From: Zingiber officinale
Taxonomy: Eukaryota > Streptophyta > Magnoliopsida > Zingiberales > Zingiberaceae
Direction of reading: 5' to 3'
Assembly (NCBI RefSeq): GCF_018446385.1
Contig: NC_056002.1
Coordinates: 4,823,474 to 4,887,473, forward strand
Length of the DNA stretch: 64,000 bases
This document shows positions 21,367 to 32,429 of this stretch, piece after piece. The translations under genes were made by a program, and so were the position numbers. Every line of letters begins with the position of its first letter. The first letter of the stretch is position 1. The notes below the pieces were generated by a model. That model saw only the letters and a list, made by a program, of their open reading frames with translations, made no database searches and was not told where the DNA came from.

Positions 21367-22310
21367 TATCTTAAGGTAAGACAAATTAAAGGGAGACATA
21401 TTTATTATAATAGAGTAAGATTTAATTTTTAGCATATATATATCCTTGAGAAAAAATTCCTTCCAACCCTTAATTACTTGACGGTCGATTATAAGTTGAC
21501 TCGATAATTTATCTCCTTTTACATAATCTAGGGACGGATTATAAGTGGTGTCTGGAATGAGCATATCACCTATGCTACAAGGATTACCAAAAAAATCAAA
21601 CAAGAATACAAGATTCAAATCTCAATTGCGACCCATTACAAAGATTTTTTTTTTTTCCTATAATGAGAAACGAGCATAAGAATGTTGACCGTCTGAATGA
21701 ATCTCCACGAGCACTTTCCGATTTCTCTTTAATATTTTGATTTTTTTTTTTTTGGTTATCTACGTTTTATATTTTTCTTTATTGCATAAGACATAAGAAT
21801 CGCTGTAATTTTTTGGACAGAAAAATCTTATTGATCTTGCTGACCCTCAAACAAAGATCTACGTTCACACTTCACAGTCCTGCGTTTTAGAAAATCTATT
21901 TCCTATGTTCATTCGGCACCACTCATGTTTTTATATGTATATGAAAAAAAGACTTTTCGACCAAAAAACAAAAGAAAAAAAAAAGAATTAACGATTAGCC
22001 TTTGTTGATTAATCATCGATAGAAGAAATTTCATTTTCGCGTTATTGACCGGCGATTAAAGAAATACAATGCATCTGAATTCATTAAACGCTTTGACCAT
22101 CTGCATCACACAGCAGTCAGCTTCGAATAACAAATTAACCAGTAGCATACGCCAAATTTGTCGGATTATAATTTTATTCCGTGTGAAGTTAAGGTTCTCT
22201 CTGATTATATTTAGACGACAGCATTTGGTTCGTCGTTAAATAAACCTCTTCTCTTTCTTTGGTCCAATTTATCTTGCTCTGGGGACATAGCAAAACTAAG
22301 GGGGGCATCC
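21367..22310. other. AT-rich upstream region of the receptor-kinase gene
   Basis: 944 bp with poly-T and poly-A tracts and no recognised gene or element. It must contain the promoter of the LRK10L-like gene, but no TATA box stands out enough to call. Confidence 0.4.
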
Positions 22311-25300
22311 ATGGCTTCCCACTGCATTTACATCCTTGGCTTCCTCCTAAATTCCCTCCTACTCATCCAGGCGTCGCCTCTTTCGGAAACAGATATCCTG
22401 CTTTACGATCGATGCGGCAAGAGGAAATTTGACTGCGGCAACAGCAGTGTGGATGTTTCCTACCCATTCCTGACCTTGGATAGTCCTGATGCTTGTGGCC
22501 ACCCAACCTTTGTACTCAATTGCAACCCTTCTCAGTCCTCCATAACCATTCTCGTAGGCAATACAACCTACCAAGTCATAGATGCCATTAATTACTCGGA
22601 CCAGAGCCTCACCCTTGCCGATCGGAGTTTCTTTGACGAACCTTGCGTCCGGCCGTCGCACAATACCACTTTCGATCGGTCACTCTTCAACTACACCACT
22701 CTCGACGATCTCCAAGTGACCTTCTTCTTCAATTGCTCCGCCGCTAATACATCCCGGCAGCTGTTTAGCAGCACGTGTGCTGCTGCTTATGGCGGCCCCG
22801 TGTACTATTGGCCTAACACTAGCTTGCCTGGGAGGTCAAGCGCGTGCGGTAGCAGTGTGGTGGTTCGGATGGATAGGACGACGGTGGATCGAATGAAGGC
22901 CAGAGAGATAAACTATGCGCAGGCGCTTCGGGTGGGGTTCCGAGTCGGATGGACGGGGGTTGTCTCGCAGAACTGCCGCAATTGCATCCACTCCGGCGGC
23001 GTTTGTGGGCACAACAACTCCATGCAGGTTTGCTTCTGTTCCAATGGTTTGGCCGCGGATGGTGCTTGCAACCCCCCAAAAGGTATGGTAACATTTTGAG
23101 TTTTGGATTCTGCTCTGTATAATATTAAGACGAACATGTCAAAGTAGGATGCTTACTTTTGACCCAAATTAAAGAATTAAATGAAGCTGTACTAGGGGTA
23201 AATGAGCTCATTCGTTGTGGCAAAAAGGCGGCTCGTCCTCAGCGTCTCCGTCAATTCGTCCAAAGGCCAATACGAAGGAGGTAAATCATGAGCGGCTACT
23301 TGCCTTTGGAATAATGACTAGCACATAAGGGAAGTATTTATCTCGACTTTGCCGAGATTCGAACCTCAGACCTCATTGTGACAACACCTTATGCACTAGT
23401 CACTAGACCCATCCGAGGGGACTAAATGAGCTCATTCGTGAACTGTTCATGAATGGTTCGATCAAAACTTGATTTTAGCTCGAAATTGACCGAGCTTAAA
23501 TCAAGCTCAAGCCTAATTTACAAACAGATATATATATATATATATAGATGTTCCCGTCCGGAAGTTAAGTCTGATGAAGGTGGGTCTTGTTGTGCGAAAA
23601 GTTGACGGAGAGTCGTTGAAGCGCTGGATCTACAGGGTACCCTCCTGGAAAGGTTCACACGGGCGGCCGAAGGCGATAGATGACCAGGACGATGACACTG
23701 TTGCTCTGCGCACACTCAGACGAATCCACCAGTCGTTAGAGACCATAAACCAAGGAAAAAGTCCCCGGGCCATGCCCTCCGACGCTCAAGTCAGGTACTT
23801 TTTCTCTATAAATCATAGAGAAATGACGAAAAGTAAAGACTAGTGAGAAATGACGAGTGAGTGTACCTGCATAAGGGACAAGGCATCCCTTTTTATACTG
23901 CAACGAAAGTTTCTGGGTCTGACGGGTGTCAGGGAATGTCGGCTGTCAGGCTTTGTCTGGCGATGATTGACACGTGACTCTTCTTAATAGGCTGACGGCA
24001 AAACCGAAGGTGTATTGAGCCCTGTCTGTGAGAATATTCTCTGACATGCTGATTATTCTCTGACATTTTCTGACAAGTGGTTACAATTCCTTGGCTTTTT
24101 CGTCTTGTAGCATCTGGACGCCGGGTCTGCCTTATGAGATCTATACCCGCCCTGCCCGCCGGGTCTGTGCCAGACCTTTGATCCTTGACTTGGATGTCCC
24201 GACCTGCACGCTGGGTCTATGCCAGACCTCTGATCCTTGGCTTGGATGTCCTGACTTGCACGCCAAGTCTGTGTCCAAACCTGTGATGCTTGGCTTGGAT
24301 GTCCCGACCTGCGTGTTGGGTCTGTGCCAGACCTTTGATCCTTGGCTTGGATGTACCGACCTGCACGCTGGGTCTGTATCCAGACCTGTGATCCTTGGCT
24401 TTGATGTCCCGACCTGCACGCCAAGTCTGTGTCCAGACCTGTAATCCTTGGCTTGGATATCCCGACCTGCACGCCAAGTCTGTGTCCAGACCTGTGATCC
24501 TTGGCTTGGATGTCCCGACCTGCGCGCTGGGTCTGTGCCAGACCTTTGATCCTTGACTGGGATGTACCGACCTGCACGCTGGATCTGTGTCCAGACCTGT
24601 GATCCTTGGTTTAGATGTCCCGACCTGCATATGAGGTCTGTGTCCAGATCCGTTTACTTGTAGTCTCAGTCCTCAGTTGTACCTGGTCTGCGGGCCCGTT
24701 TATTACTCAATATCAAGGCTGGTCTTATAATCCCCTCTTTTGATCGTCCCGCCCGTTGAGATTTTGACTTTGGCCATGGAGATTTGACTTTTGACCTTCC
24801 TGACCTCCAGATCAATTTGATTTCTGACCCTCTTATAGCCTGGACTCATAGTCACATCATTCTATCAATCCTACAAATCATGCACCGTATAACTAGCCAA
24901 ACAACAAAACGATTTCACAGGAAATATATATCCATAGAGCATAGAGTTACGTTTTTCCATTCCTTTAAGACGAGGGCCGAGGCCTCTTTCTGTTAGTGTC
25001 GATACACGGAGCATTACCGCAAATATGATTAATAAAACATTCCTTCTGTCCCACGCGACCTCTTGGCATGTACTGATACCATCTACTTCTGCACTAAGCA
25101 CCACTGTGGCCTCCAAAGCCTTCTTTGTATGAACACCAAACGGCCGTCTCTCTTTAATTAAGCTTCCATGAACTGGGTGTGTGAGAGGTATTTTTCGAAC
25201 CCACAATTTAATTATTGATCATTTCCCAAGTAATTATGGTCATGCTTCGACATTAAGCGCAGCAAGGATTTTCACTTAACGCATCAATTTGTCACTAATG

Positions 25301-26580
25301 GTCAATTATTGTGCTACTGCAGGAACGCCGACAACTTGGAGGATTTTGCAAGGTAATTAAGGAACTCATTTTAGGTATTCCATGTTTGACTCGGTTTCTC
25401 GAAGTCTTATGAACAGTAGGCTTTGATTAATTATAAATAAATATGCTTTTGCTGATGAAAAAAAAAATACATTCTAGTTTTATTTGTAGGAGCGACGGGC
25501 TGCGTAACCTGCCTACTTTTATTTCACACCTATAGACAGACAAAGAACGGAACAGGTAGAAACACACAGAGCATAGAAGACATTTTTGATGCTTACGGAT
25601 CCCTGGCCCCAAGAAGATACAAGTATTCAGATATGAAAAAGTTAACCAATTGTTTTCGCGAGAAACTGGGGAAAGGTGGATATGGAACTGTGTACAAAGG
25701 TAAACTTGAAGATGGGCGTTTGGTGGCTGTGAAGGTCCTAAAAAAATCCCAAGAAAATGGAGCAGACTTCATCAACGAAGTTGCAAGCATTGGGAGAACC
25801 TCCCATGTCAATGTTGTCAGCCTACTTGGCTATAGCCATGATGGTCACAGAAGAGCTCTGGTCTATGAATACATGGCCAATGGATCTTTAGATAAGTACA
25901 TCTATTCAGATAATCCCAAAGCATTACTCGCTTGGGACAAACTCTACCAAATAGCACATGGCATTGCTCGAGGTTTAGAATATCTGCATCAAGATTGCAA
26001 CACTCGCATAGTTCATTTCGATATAAAGCCTCACAACATCTTACTCGATGAGGAATTCTGCCCCAAGATTTCAGACTTCGGATTAGCTAAATTGTGTCCA
26101 CATAAGCGAAGTGCTATTTCTATGGCAGATGCAAGAGGAACAATAGGTTATATTGCGCCTGAAGTGTTCTCGAGGAACTTTGGTGTAGTTTCAACAAAAT
26201 CTGATGTGTACAGTTATGGGACGATGGTGTTGGAAATGGTTGGAGGAAGAAAGAATGTTAAAGCTCATTTAGATGAGAGTAGTGAGGTATACTTTCCTCA
26301 CTGGGTTTATGAACATCTTGATCAAGGCGAAGACTTGAAACCTCTTGGTGTGACACCAGAAACAGAGGAAATTGCCAAGAAGATGATATTGGTAGGATTG
26401 TGGTGCATTCAAATTCCACCAAAGGATCGACCATCAATAAGTAGAGTTGTAGAAATGTTAGAAGGAAGAACCAGTGAAATGGAAATGCCACCAAAGCCTT
26501 GTTTTTCTTCTATTGGGCGATCGGTCGACCAACTTCCTTTGCAAACATTTAGTGATTCATCTTTGATGCTGTGTGAATGA
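22311..26580 (+). CDS. LRK10L-type (WAK-related) receptor-like kinase
   Basis: Cell-surface receptor kinase of the LRK10L/GUB_WAK class. Three exons: 22311-23082, 25323-25352, 25490-26580, all introns phase 1 with GT-AG ends, predicting 630 residues. Signal peptide (residues 1-21, FLLNSLLLIQA), GUB_WAK_bind domain (about 30-135, CGKRKFDCGN…VSYPF) and a Cys-rich WAK_assoc domain (about 165-255, CRNCIHSGGVCGHN) are outside. The kinase (about 320-600) has GKGGYGTVYKG, VAVKVLK, HFDIKPHNILLD, DFGLAK and GTIGYIAPEV. HFD in place of HRD marks a non-RD kinase, often tied to immune signalling. The membrane segment is short and weak (WRILQGATGCVTCLLLF), unlike the usual 20-plus hydrophobic residues, so exon 2/3 borders or function are uncertain. 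Intron 1 (2.2 kb) is swollen by transposons. Confidence 0.85.
23216..23422 (-). mobile_element. tRNA-derived SINE in intron 1 of the receptor-kinase gene
   Basis: 207-bp insertion flanked by a perfect 17-bp direct repeat TAAATGAGCTCATTCGT (23199-23215 and 23423-23439). The minus strand has pol III promoter boxes: A-box-like GGGTCTAGTGACTAGTGCAT (plus 23391-23410) and B box GGTTCGAATCTC (plus 23354-23365), about 30 bp apart as in tRNA genes. The 3' end is CTTTTTGCCACA. Length, boxes and long TSD fit a plant SINE. Confidence 0.85.
23528..23546. repeat. (TA)n microsatellite
   Basis: Nineteen bases of TA dinucleotides in intron 1, at the left border of the LTR-like insertion. Confidence 0.8.
23548..24790. 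mobile_element. Probable solo LTR or LTR-like insertion in intron 1
   Basis: Sequence unlike the rest of the intron. It includes CCTCCGACGCTCAAGTCAGG (23779-23798), a motif also found in all three Tat LTRs, a TATA-like CTTTTTATACTG (23889-23900) and the 52/53-bp minisatellite. It plausibly starts at TGTTCCCGTC (23548), but I could not find a convincing right end or TSD. Confidence 0.35.
24140..24665. repeat. 52/53-bp minisatellite in intron 1
   Basis: GATCCTTGGCTTGGATGTCC recurs at 24180, 24232, 24285, 24337, 24390, 24443, 24496, 24548 and 24601, i.e. steps of 52 or 53 bp, about nine copies. Units vary mainly in CACGCTGGGTCTGTGCC versus CACGCCAAGTCTGTGTCC. The long minus-strand open frames are a by-product of the repeat (three units are close to a multiple of three). 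Confidence 0.9.
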
Positions 26581-26999
26581 AAAAAAAATAAATCATTTTG
26601 CTCTTTGTTCTTCATTTAATGTTATAGAGATAAACAAAAGTATTTCGAAACAAACTATCTACCAATTAGTTTAGGCATTTATTTTTAGATGATGACTAGT
26701 GTGGACATAGAGCACGAAGTTGATGTACCCATAGGGTAATGCATAACTAGCAATGATTTTGTGAAGCTAGGTTAAAGGAAGGGGATGGAACAATTGTTAG
26801 ATGGTTAGAGTATGTTATCTTTAGAGATAAACAACAGCACAAACTTTTTGTACGACATATGTTTACTTATTTTGAAATATTTTTTTGATGATTTTGGCAG
26901 ATTTAAATAGAATTATGAGAGTTGATGTTCCTTTTAGAAGAACAAAATATATATAGTATAATGCTGAACAAAGTGTGGTTATTTAGTTTTGTGATGGCA
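26581..26999. other. 3' flank of the receptor-kinase gene
   Basis: AT-rich sequence after the stop codon with AATAAA-like signals (26586-26592) close to the stop. No other gene or element recognised. Confidence 0.4.
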
Positions 27000-27408
27000 A
27001 ATCCAATCGAATCAATTATAATGATCCTGTGACGGTAAATATATTAGGCGTGTGGTGAAAATTTTAAATTAGATCAACGTACTTTAAAATTTAATTGTTT
27101 TTTCATATAGGAGAATTAGTTGGATTTTTTTATTATTTGTAAGTAAATTATTAGTTTTAGTAATTTTCAGGATTTTTTATATTTAAGGTATTTTTGATGA
27201 TTTTCAACTTTAAGTTAGGGTTTTGAGCCTATATATATATAAGTGTCCGTTTAGTTTGGGTATCATCTTTTGTTAAAATAACTTTTTTTTTTTTTTGGTA
27301 AAATGAAGAGATGACCATTTCTCTTTATTTGTTGATTTTTCATGCCTTATTCCTCCGTAATCCCTCTCTAACTTCAGCCACAGATCGCTATTCTATACAC
27401 GACATCAA
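27000..27408 (+). repeat. Copia-type LTR end next to a PBS (remnant)
   Basis: AT-rich, non-coding, ending GACATCA just before a tRNA-Met-type primer binding site. The LTR start is uncertain. No internal coding region follows, so this is a 5' remnant. Confidence 0.4.
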
Positions 27409-27409
27409 C

Positions 27410-27422
27410 TGGTATTAGAGCC
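27410..27422 (+). other. Primer binding site, tRNA-iMet type
   Basis: TGGTATTAGAGCC, one mismatch from the copia consensus TGGTATCAGAGCC. It identifies the sequence on its left as a plus-strand LTR. Confidence 0.6.
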
Positions 27423-27593
27423 TATCAAATCCAATTGATAGATGGTCGTCATAATCGCAATAGATAAGTTCAAATTGAGAAAGCTGGTTACCGTGATCGT
27501 AAAGTTCAGGACATGGTGATGATTGAGGATTTACAGAGGTAAGTCACAGAATTATCCCATCGTATAGCGATATAAGATCTTAAAGGTCATAAT

Positions 27594-28150
27594 TATTGGT
27601 ACAGTTTACACTAACGGTCTAACTCAGATTTTGATAAATGACAAGTGAGTTAAGTTAAGTGTCTTTGTAGTGTGCAAGAATTGACGAGTCTGACACTAGG
27701 TTGAAATCCAGCTAGGTCCGCGGGACCGAATAGATGGTGCGAAGTCTAGATAGGTCAACGAGTTGACCTGATATATGGTGGAAAGTCTAGTTGGGTCTGT
27801 GGGACCAGATAACTAATAAAAGCCTAGTTAGATCTGCGGACATGACAATTGGCATGAAAACCTGGTGGGTCAAGAGGTTAGTCAATTAACTGCAAGTTGG
27901 TAAGTAAATGTAAGTCACTGGAGGAGAGTGACTCGGTGAGGATGCGTCTCAGTTGAGGGACAGTAGATGTCGATCCAGTTTAAGTCCATTTTAGATCCCT
28001 AAATTGAGACCCTAACAAGATCCTGGTCTCAGGGAGACATGATCTAATTACTACTTGGTATTATTGTGCTAATACTTGTCTTACAGGTTATTATTTGATT
28101 TATTAGACTAACACAGAGCAAGAATAGTACAAAAAATCTCGAGTGAACAG
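27594..28150 (+). repeat. SIRE-type copia LTR remnant
   Basis: Resembles the reverse complement of the SIRE LTR at 34445-35534: both start with TTGGTRCRGTT and an ACACTAAC/GCACTAAC segment, then AATGACAA. The downstream part (27966-28149) is homologous to 35535-35730. It has interrupted palindromes such as GGTCAA-cgag-TTGACC and GGTCC-gcg-GGACC. Confidence 0.55.
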
Positions 28151-28622
28151 TGTTGGGGCAATTTCCCTAAGTCATGTTTGACCAGTTTGACTAAGCTTGA
28201 GTTGGGTCAAGCTTGAGTCGAGATTTGAGTTTTGATGTTTGACAATATATGGAGATTGCTAGGGCAATCGTTCGGTTGTGGAGATGGTCAAAGAGTTGAC
28301 CAGGTTGAGAAGAAGAAGTCAAGTAGGTCAAGGTTAACAGTAGACTTGACTAGGAAAGTCCTAACTGGAGTTTAGGCACTGGGAAAGTCCTAACTGGAGG
28401 TTAGGCAAGAGAGAAGTCAAGTAGGTCAAGGTTGACAGGAGACTTGACTCGGAAAGTCCTAATTGAAGATTAGGCAAAGGTAAGTTCAACAGCAAGGTTG
28501 GCAAGAGTGAAAATCCAAGTAGGTTAGTGTTGACTAGACTTGGTGGTGAAAGTCCTGATAAGTGAGATCAGGTAATTGAAAAGTCCAAGTGTGATCTTGG
28601 CAAAGGGAGAAAGTCCTGATTT
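28151..28622 (+). repeat. Truncated copia LTR with stem-loop modules
   Basis: Starts TGTTGGGGCAATTTCCC and is cut at about 28622 where SIRE RT sequence begins. It contains stem-loops of the style seen in the gag-only element: CCTAAC-tggag-GTTAGG, CCTAAT-tgaag-ATTAGG, CCTGAT-aagtgag-ATCAGG, CCAAG-tgtgat-CTTGG. Confidence 0.55.
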
Positions 28623-31430
28623 TGTAATCCTAAAAAATAAGTTAATTTCCCTACTATACTCATTTCAAATTCTTGTTCCATTATATTCATAAATTCTTCT
28701 AAAAATTCTAAGTTGGTTGAATCAAAATTATGTTATATATATAGATTTGGGCTATAAAGATATCCTCTTTTATTGATTTAACAAATAGGGTTGGGTCGAT
28801 TTAACCTTGGTTGAACCCTTTGGATATTAGGTAAGAGGTTAACCTTTCATACCATGCCCTAGGTGCTTGCTTAAGTTCGTATAAGGCTTTCTTTAACTTA
28901 AAGACATAGTCAGGGTGGTTTAGACTTTCAAATTTAAGTGGTTGTCCTATATAGACTTCTTCTTTTATTATTTCATTTAGAAAGGTAGATTTGACATCCA
29001 TTTGATACAGTTTGAACCCTTTATGGGTTGCTTAACTGAGTAACATTCTAATGGACTCTAATCTAGCTACCGGAGCATAAGTTTCATCATAGTCAAGTCC
29101 CTCTACTTGACTAAATCTTTTAGCAACTAGCCTAGCTTTGTTTCTAGTAATTTCCCTAGTTTTTCTTAATTTATTTCTAAACACCTATTTTGTTTTTATT
29201 ATCTTCTTATTTTTGGGTGGTGGTACTAAGTTCCAAACTTCATTTCTCTCAAATTGAGCTAGTTCCTCTTGCATAGCTATGACCTAGTATGAGTCAAGTA
29301 AAGATTCAGCTATGGTTTTGGGTTCAATTTTTGAAATCAAAGATATTTGACTTAGGTTTCTAAAGGATGACCTAGTCTGCACCCTTAGATCATGATCACC
29401 AATTATTTGATCAATTGGATGATTTGGGTTGACTCTTATGGTTATAGGAGGTTGATTTTCTTGAGGTTCTTCTTACTCTTCGTGATTTAAATATTCATTA
29501 GTTCCTTCTTGATTATTGTTGCCTTAAATAGACTTAATTGGTTGAATTTGGGTTTGTTCAAGGTTTTGGTTGGATTCATCAAATTTTACATTTGAGGTTT
29601 CTTCAATCCTTAGTGTAACTTTATTATATATTTTATAACCTCTACTATTCAGTGAATATCCTACAAAAATTTCATTTTCAATTTTAGAGGAAAGTTTTCT
29701 ACGTGTTCTCTTGTATTTAGTATGAAGGCTGGACACCCAAATACTCTAAAGTATTTTTATATTGGGTTGTTTATTATAATATATTTCGAAGAAGGTTTTG
29801 TTATGTGTTTTATTTAGTGTTGTTCTATTTTGTACATAACAGGTTGTACTAACAGCTTCTGTCCAAAAGTATTTAGGTAGATTATATTCATTTAGCATTG
29901 TCCTAGAGGCTTCAAGTAGAGTTCTATTTTTTCTTTCTATAATTTCGTTTTGTTGAGGTGTTTTAGGACACGAAAATTCGTGATGGTATCTATTTTCAAC
30001 ATAAAATTTGTTAAAATTGTGATTTTTAAATTCACCCCCATTGTCACTTCTAATTCTTTTAATTTTAAGGTCTTTTTCTTTTTCAACTTGATTGCAAAAA
30101 TTTGTAAAAATTTTAAAAGTTTCATCCTTTTTTAAAAAAAAATTTACCCAAGTAAACCTAGAGTAGTCGTCTATTATTACTAGATAATATAAACTTCCAT
30201 TTATGGATTTGACCCCATGGGAGTCAAATAAGTCTAAGTGTAAAAGTTTTAGTGTAGAGTTTGTTTGAAGTTGATTAGTTGGTTTGTGAGTGGATTTTGT
30301 TTGCTTTCCTTGTTGACAAGCATTACAGACTGTTGAGTCTAAGTTAGGTAATTTTGGTAATCCTCTAACTAATCCATTTAATTTGCTTATATTCCTAAAG
30401 TTTGTGTGTGACAATCTTCTATGTCATAACCAAGTTTCTTCTTTTGTGTTAAGTAACATTTAAGTGAAGAAGTGGTTAAGTAAATTGCATAGATGTTATC
30501 TCTTCTAAACCCTTTTAGACTTATTGTGGGGTTATCTAAGTGCTTGATTAAACATTCCGAAGATAGGAACCTAACCTTATATCCAGTGTCACATAATTGA
30601 CTAATACTGAGAAAGTTATACTTGAAATTTTCAACAAGTAACACATTTGTAATAATAAAATTAGGGATGTAAATGAGCCGAACCGAGCCGGACAATATTA
30701 GGCTCGAGCTCGGCTCGTTTAAGTTATATTCGGGCTCAAGCTCGGCTCGAGCTCGAATCGAGCTTTTATCACAAGGCTCGAGCTCGGCTCGTTTTAGAAT
30801 TATCAAGCTCGCGAACAGTTCGAGCTCGGCTCGTTATTAGCTCGATTATCAAAGTTAACGAGTCTAACTCGTTAAGCGAGCTCGGGCTCGTTTTCGAACT
30901 CATTTAGAGCTCATTTTTGGCTCGTTTTAGAGCTCATTTTTTGGCTCATTTTAAAACTCATTTTAAGGCTCGTTTTAGAGCTCATTTTTTTTGCTCGTTT
31001 TAGAGCTCATTTTTTGGCTCGGTTTAAGGCTCGTTTTTTTGGCTCGCGAGCCTATAAACGAACATGTTCGCGAACTCACGAGCCGAATATACTTAAGCTC
31101 GAGCTCGGCTCGATAAAACTGTCGAGCTGGAAATCGAGCTCGAGCTCGGCTCGATAAGATAAACTAACGAACTTGAACGAGCTTTTTACCGAATCGAGCT
31201 CCAAATAGCTCGCGAATCGTTTGGTTCATTTACATCCCTAAATAAAGTTAGTTTTAAGTTCAATATTACCTATGCCGATTACCTTGAGTTTGTCGTTATT
31301 CCCAATGGCAACTGTTCCTAAGCTTTTGTAGGTAAGTTGAGTGAATTTGGTGTGATCTCCAGTCATATGTTTGGAGCAACCACTGTCCAAGATCTACTTG
31401 GTTTCCTACACTAGGTAGGAGTTGGGGTTA
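28623..31430 (-). pseudogene. pol: SIRE pol remnant (pre-integrase, integrase, partial RT)
   Basis: 29746-30414 holds the pre-integrase motif (CNACQQGKQTKSTHK) and the integrase core (LYYLVIIDDYSRFTWVNFFL, RSDNGGEFKN, CPKTPQQNEIIERKNRTLLE, i.e. the DDE residues). 29524-29736 is the linker (NEIFVGYSLNSRGYKIYN). RT starts [20 protein letters not shown] (29001) and continues past a stop to about 28625. There the catalytic YVDD motif reads YIYN, so both catalytic aspartates are lost. Upstream, GNIELKT (about 31250) and NFIITNVLLVENFKYNFLSI (about 30660) are two halves of one segment separated by the MITE. Confidence 0.85.
30662..31240. mobile_element. hAT-type MITE packed with GAGCTCG motifs
   Basis: 579 bp with perfect 15-bp terminal inverted repeats TAGGGATGTAAATGA / TCATTTACATCCCTA and near-identical 8-bp duplications AATAAAAT (30654-30661) and AATAAAGT (31241-31248). 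TIR start and TSD length are those of the hAT superfamily. The inside has no coding frame and is built from variations on GAGCTCGGCTCG and GGCTCGTTTTAGAGCTCATTTT. It splits the copia pol frame at GNIELKT/NFIITNV. Confidence 0.85.
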
Positions 31431-31439
31431 GTCTAAGTT

Positions 31440-31980
31440 TGATTTTACTTGAAATGATTTTAATTGTTCGATTGTTTAAGTTAAATTAATTTTTAAAATA
31501 ATTTTTAAGTTAAATTAATTTTAAAATAATTTTTTAAGTTTAAATAATTTTTAAAAGAATTTTTAAGTTAAAATAATTTTTCAAAGACTTTTAAAGTTAA
31601 AATAATTTTTTAAAAAAATTAAAAGATTTTTTAAATAATTTTTAAAAGAATTTTTAAGTTAAAATAATTTTTAAAAGAATTATTAAGAGAAATTTTAAGT
31701 TAATTTTAAAATAATTTTTTAAAACAAATATTTTTTATATTAAAATAATTTTTAAAATAATTTTTTTTAGGTTAAAAAGATTTAAAATAATTTTTAAGTT
31801 AAAATTATTTTTCAAAAAAAAATTAAGATAATCGCTAAATTAAATTTTAAGTTAAATTAATTTTAAGCAAATTTTAAAGTTAATCTGAATTTGAATTTTC
31901 AATTTAAATTAAATTAAATTAATTTTGATTTAATTTAATTTAATTTGATTTGATTTGATTTTGATTTTGGTCCTTAGTCA
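31440..31980. repeat. AT-rich degenerate tandem repeat
   Basis: About 540 bp almost wholly A/T, built from irregular copies of TTTTTAAGTTAAAATAA (20-40 bp spacing), ending in (TTTAA)n/(TTTGA)n. It lies in the gag-pol junction of the SIRE element and encodes nothing recognisable. Confidence 0.8.
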
Positions 31981-32429
31981 TCTCACCCAATCTAAATTTT
32001 CAATCAGAGAATCCTATAATTTTGTGAGATGAGTTAAATTCGATTTTTAGGGTTTGGTTTAACTTTGTGTTAGATTCAAGTTTAGCTTTGGGCTCAACAA
32101 ACAGTCATTTTTTGGATAAAGTTCTAGGCTATGGTGAGTCACTTGGACATCATTAGATTAACCATGCCTTCGAGGTTTTTCAAACAGTCCTATCCACTAA
32201 ACTTAATATAAAACCTTGGTTTAATTGGTTAGGATCAGTAAAGGGTAGTTTCGGTTAGTTCCACTAAGCCAAATGCACCAGGTCGAAGCCATATCTTCCT
32301 AGACATGCATAGACAGAGTTTTCCTAATGTACTATCATCCAAAATTTTACCAGTACCGTTGGTCAAATTAAACTGTTATCCCTTTTTAAACTAGTCCTAA
32401 TTACCCTGCCAGGTAGGTTAGTTTTTGGT
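31981..32429. other. SIRE interior between AT-rich block and gag
   Basis: About 450 bp with no open frame I can assign. It should correspond to the gag-protease junction, but stops occur in every frame. Confidence 0.35.

Noticed and set aside
21364-21618. 84-codon minus-strand frame as part of the copia fragment
   Set aside because: It directly follows the copia linker but shows no integrase motif; AT-rich chance frame.
22819-23137. Minus-strand frames over the receptor-kinase ectodomain
   Set aside because: They are shadows of exon 1, which has signal peptide, Cys pattern and matching splice donor.
24053-24630. Minus-strand repeat proteins (up to 174 codons)
   Set aside because: Open frames arise because the repeat unit lacks stops; overlapping frames on the same strand are equally open. 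Intronic, no start context or homology.
24140-24665. Regularly spaced repeats resembling a CRISPR array
   Set aside because: Whole 52/53-bp units are repeated with no unique spacers, in a plant intron; this is a minisatellite.
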